Assembly: GCF_037975245.1 (NCBI RefSeq)
Contig: NC_092576.1
Location: 5,690,001-5,754,000 of the forward strand
Length of the DNA: 64,000 nucleotides
DNA from: Apostichopus japonicus
Taxonomy: Eukaryota; Echinodermata; Holothuroidea; Aspidochirotida; Stichopodidae
Reading direction: 5' to 3'
Below the pieces are notes generated by a model that was not told the DNA's origin, ran no database searches, and saw only the letters and a program-made list of their open reading frames with translations. This document shows positions 61,578-64,000 of this stretch, piece after piece (within the stretch, counting starts at the first letter, position 1; every line of letters starts with the position of its first letter). Made by a program: the position numbers and the translations under genes.

Positions 61578-61790
61578 ATTATAGCACGCTATATATAACT
61601 GCCAGAAGTTTACAAAAATTACCTTCCAGGAGGTCTTTACTTTCCAAATTGTTCTCATACTTTCTAAATTAAAGACATAAAATGACTGAATGTTAATTAC
61701 CTCAAGGGTGGTAGGCCTAATGCAAATACAATATTTTTTTTTTGTATCAAAGGTGACCATATTTGAATACCTGGCATATTAGGGGCCAAA
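61578..61790 (+). repeat. dispersed repeat R1, copy 2
   Basis: Diverged copy of 60289-60495: 'attatagcacgcta', 'ccaaattgttctcata', 'aaatgactgaatgt', 'gaccatatttgaatacctgg'. Confidence 0.55.
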
Positions 61791-62259
61791 ACAGCTAACC
61801 TTTGGAGCGGGATATACTGGTTTTGTATTGGGGTGTAAAATCTAAACAATTGCAAGTAAAAGATTCAAAGTAAAGAACATACTTTACCAAACACGTTCTA
61901 CGAGGTACAAAGTATATATTTATAAATTTGTAGTTAAGACGGTGCATTCTTTACTGCAAGAATGCGACAACTTAATAACGATTTTGCTCCCCCTTTCCTC
62001 TCTTATTCATTGCTGCAAATGTTTCTGTTGCAGCGATAGAAAGCAAGTGTAAATAAATGACACATGTTGACGCCAGAAATGTGTTCCACGTTCATTTCTA
62101 TTGAAAATTTTCTATTGTAGATAATGTTATTGAACTCTGAATTCAAACATGGAAACGTTTTACAAACATTTACCTCAAAATTAGTGGAACAATGCCACGA
62201 AGATTAATATATAGAATGAAAAACAACTTGTAGGTAGGGCCTATTGCTTACCGGCTAGA

Positions 62260-62580
62260 TACAGACGTAACGATTAAAATGAACATATACAACGTGTACT
62301 GCACGCAGCCGCGTACACTATACACACGCATATATACATATGATCCGTATTGTGCCACGCTTAGGGAATTGTGCCCACGCTTGGGAAAGTATGATTGAAA
62401 TATATTAGGCTAGTTGTCATAAAACCTGTTCTTAAATTTAACAATTTGGAAGGCATTACACCATGTACAAACGAGAAGGCCCCATGAAAAAAATGCAAGT
62501 GAGACAAAAGCCTATACATCATATACTTTCTTATATTCTCTTTCAAACACTCCGACCCCCTCCCCCCCCTCTCACCCGTT
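62260..62580. repeat. diverged unit of the right-end satellite
   Basis: Contains 'gcacgcagccgcgtacacta', 'gtgcccacgcttgggaaagt', 'acaaacgag', 'catactttctt' and a C-rich end, in the same order as the units from 62935 on. Confidence 0.6.
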
Positions 62581-62699
62581 TAATTTTCGAAGGTGTTTAC
62601 GTTGCTACGGGAGAAGTTTGGGTGTCCAGTTAGGTTCAAACTTGTTATATGCAACTAATATAGGTTATGTAGAAGGATTAAAGTATGCTGTATTGGCCC

Positions 62700-62895
62700 A
62701 TATATGCCATATATTCAAAAATGGTCACCTCACCCCTGGTCAATATTCTTAAACGGTTATATTACCTCGTTGGAAGAAAAATTACCTCACTAGACATTCA
62801 GTCATCTTTTGTGTTCTTTAAGAATGTCTGAGAACAATTTGGAGAGCGAAGACCTCCAAGGAAAGTATTTTTTTGAACATTCCTAGCAATTATTG
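62700..62895 (-). repeat. dispersed repeat R1, inverted copy
   Basis: The reverse complement matches copies 1 and 2 ('gatgactgaatgt', 'ccaaattgttctca', 'tggaggtctt', 'gaccat.tttgaata'). Confidence 0.5.
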
Positions 62896-63013
62896 CAAGT
62901 TGCTTAATTTGCGGCCAATACAGTCCACAGATACAGTCTCAGATACAGACATATGTACGATTAACATATATACATAGACAACATATGTATAATGTACGCA
63001 GCCGCATACACTA

Positions 63014-64000
63014 CACATATACATATTGGTTAACATGCATGTGTGATAGTAACTTTATTGTGCCCACGCTTTGCACTATTAAAGAAGCCATTATATTAGA
63101 ATCCTCTTTCCGACACCCGACCCACCCCCCCCCCTGACACATATACATATATATACATATTGGTTAACATGCATGTGTGACAGTAACTTCATTGTGCCCA
63201 CGCTTAGGGGAATTGTGCCCACGCTTGGGAAAGTATGACTGAAATATAATAGTCTTCACAGAAACTGTTCGAAAATTAAGCGATTTAGAAAGCATTAAAA
63301 CCCAATACAAACGAGTAGACCCTTTAGGAACTGCATTATTTAAGAAGCCTATATATTACATACTTTCTTGAATCCTATTTCCCACCCGAACCCCCCCCCC
63401 CCCCGGCACATATACATGTATACACATGTATACATATTGGTTAACATGCATGTGTGACAGTAACTTTATTGTGCCCACGCTTAGGGGAATTGTGCCCACG
63501 CTTGGGAAAGTATGACTGAAATATAGTAGTCTTCACAGAAACTGTTCGAAAATTAAGCGATTTAGAAAGCATTAAAACCCAATACAAACGAGTAGACCCT
63601 TTAGGAACTGCACTATTTAAGAATCCTATATATTACATACTTTCTTGAATCCTCTTTCCGACACCCGACCCCCCCCCCCCCCTCCGACACATATACATAT
63701 ATACACATATACATATTGGTTAACATGCATGTGTGACAGTAACTTTAGTGTGCCCACGCTTAGGAGAATTGTGCCCACGCTTAGGAGAATTGTGCCCACG
63801 CTTGGGAAAGTATGACTGAAATATAGAAGTCTTCACAGAAACTGTTCGAAAATTAAGCGATTTAGATGGCATTAAAACCCAATACAAACGAGTAGACCCT
63901 TTAGGAACTGCACTATTTAAGAAGTCTATATATTACATACTTTCTTGAATCCTCTTTCCGACCCCCGACCCCCCCCCCCCGACACATATACATATATACA
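63014..64000. repeat. ~278-bp tandem satellite running off the right end
   Basis: 'ttggttaacatgcatgtgtga' starts at 63026, 63160, 63437 and 63716. The first unit is shortened; the next two periods are 277 and 279 bp. Each unit has 'tgtgcccacgctta/gggga' two or three times, a conserved central part ('aaactgttcgaaaattaagc'), a C-run of about 9-14 bases, and an acatata tract. No gene seen. Confidence 0.88.

Overview
The window is animal nuclear DNA. It is AT-rich, with spliced genes whose introns have GT-AG borders, (TA)n microsatellites, LINE, LTR-retrotransposon, P-element and hAT remnants, and satellites. The frequent 'taggcctaacgtta'-like words and the 'aggtcatttgaggtcactggaggtc' repeat style remind me of echinoderms, possibly a sea cucumber. 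This is an impression, not a proof. I saw no bacterial genes, CRISPR arrays, tRNA or rRNA.

The main content is a head-to-tail tandem array of three plus-strand paralogous genes, called A, B and C here. Each encodes a predicted single-pass immunoglobulin-superfamily receptor. I rebuilt the exons by splice sites, phase and comparison of the three copies. Gene A (7627-19990) has 14 coding exons and 626 codons. Gene B (28268-41292) has 13 coding exons and 636 codons. Gene C (49542-59043) has exons 1-9 only, 576 codons with no stop before the break. Each protein has a signal peptide, an Ig-like domain of odd cysteine content, two further Ig domains on one 636-nt exon, a transmembrane exon, and a long cytoplasmic tail. 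The tail is spread over many small exons and holds a glutamine tract and leucine-rich-repeat-like strands. I do not recognise the family.

Layout: 1-1.3 kb holds a small minus-strand two-exon zinc-finger gene or fragment. 4.2-5.2 kb is a nested repeat. 7.6-20.1 kb is gene A, followed by a CR1/L2-like LINE fragment. 21.4-32.06 kb and 42.67-53.43 kb are near-identical copies of one block. The block contains a LINE 3' end, a gag remnant, a broken P-element/THAP9-like transposase on the minus strand, and the 5' half of genes B and C. The near-identity stops in intron 4. Downstream, gene C resembles gene A more than B, so C is a mosaic.

Gene B's last exon carries a 402-bp hAT-type MITE with a clear 8-bp target duplication. 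It replaces the end of the protein. Gene C is cut at 59252 by a TTACG-rich degenerate satellite. From there to the right end lie dispersed repeats, hairpins and a ~278-bp tandem satellite.

A tandem, partly homogenised set of Ig receptors with variable tails would fit an immune or self-recognition cluster. That role is inference; nothing in the sequence shows it directly.
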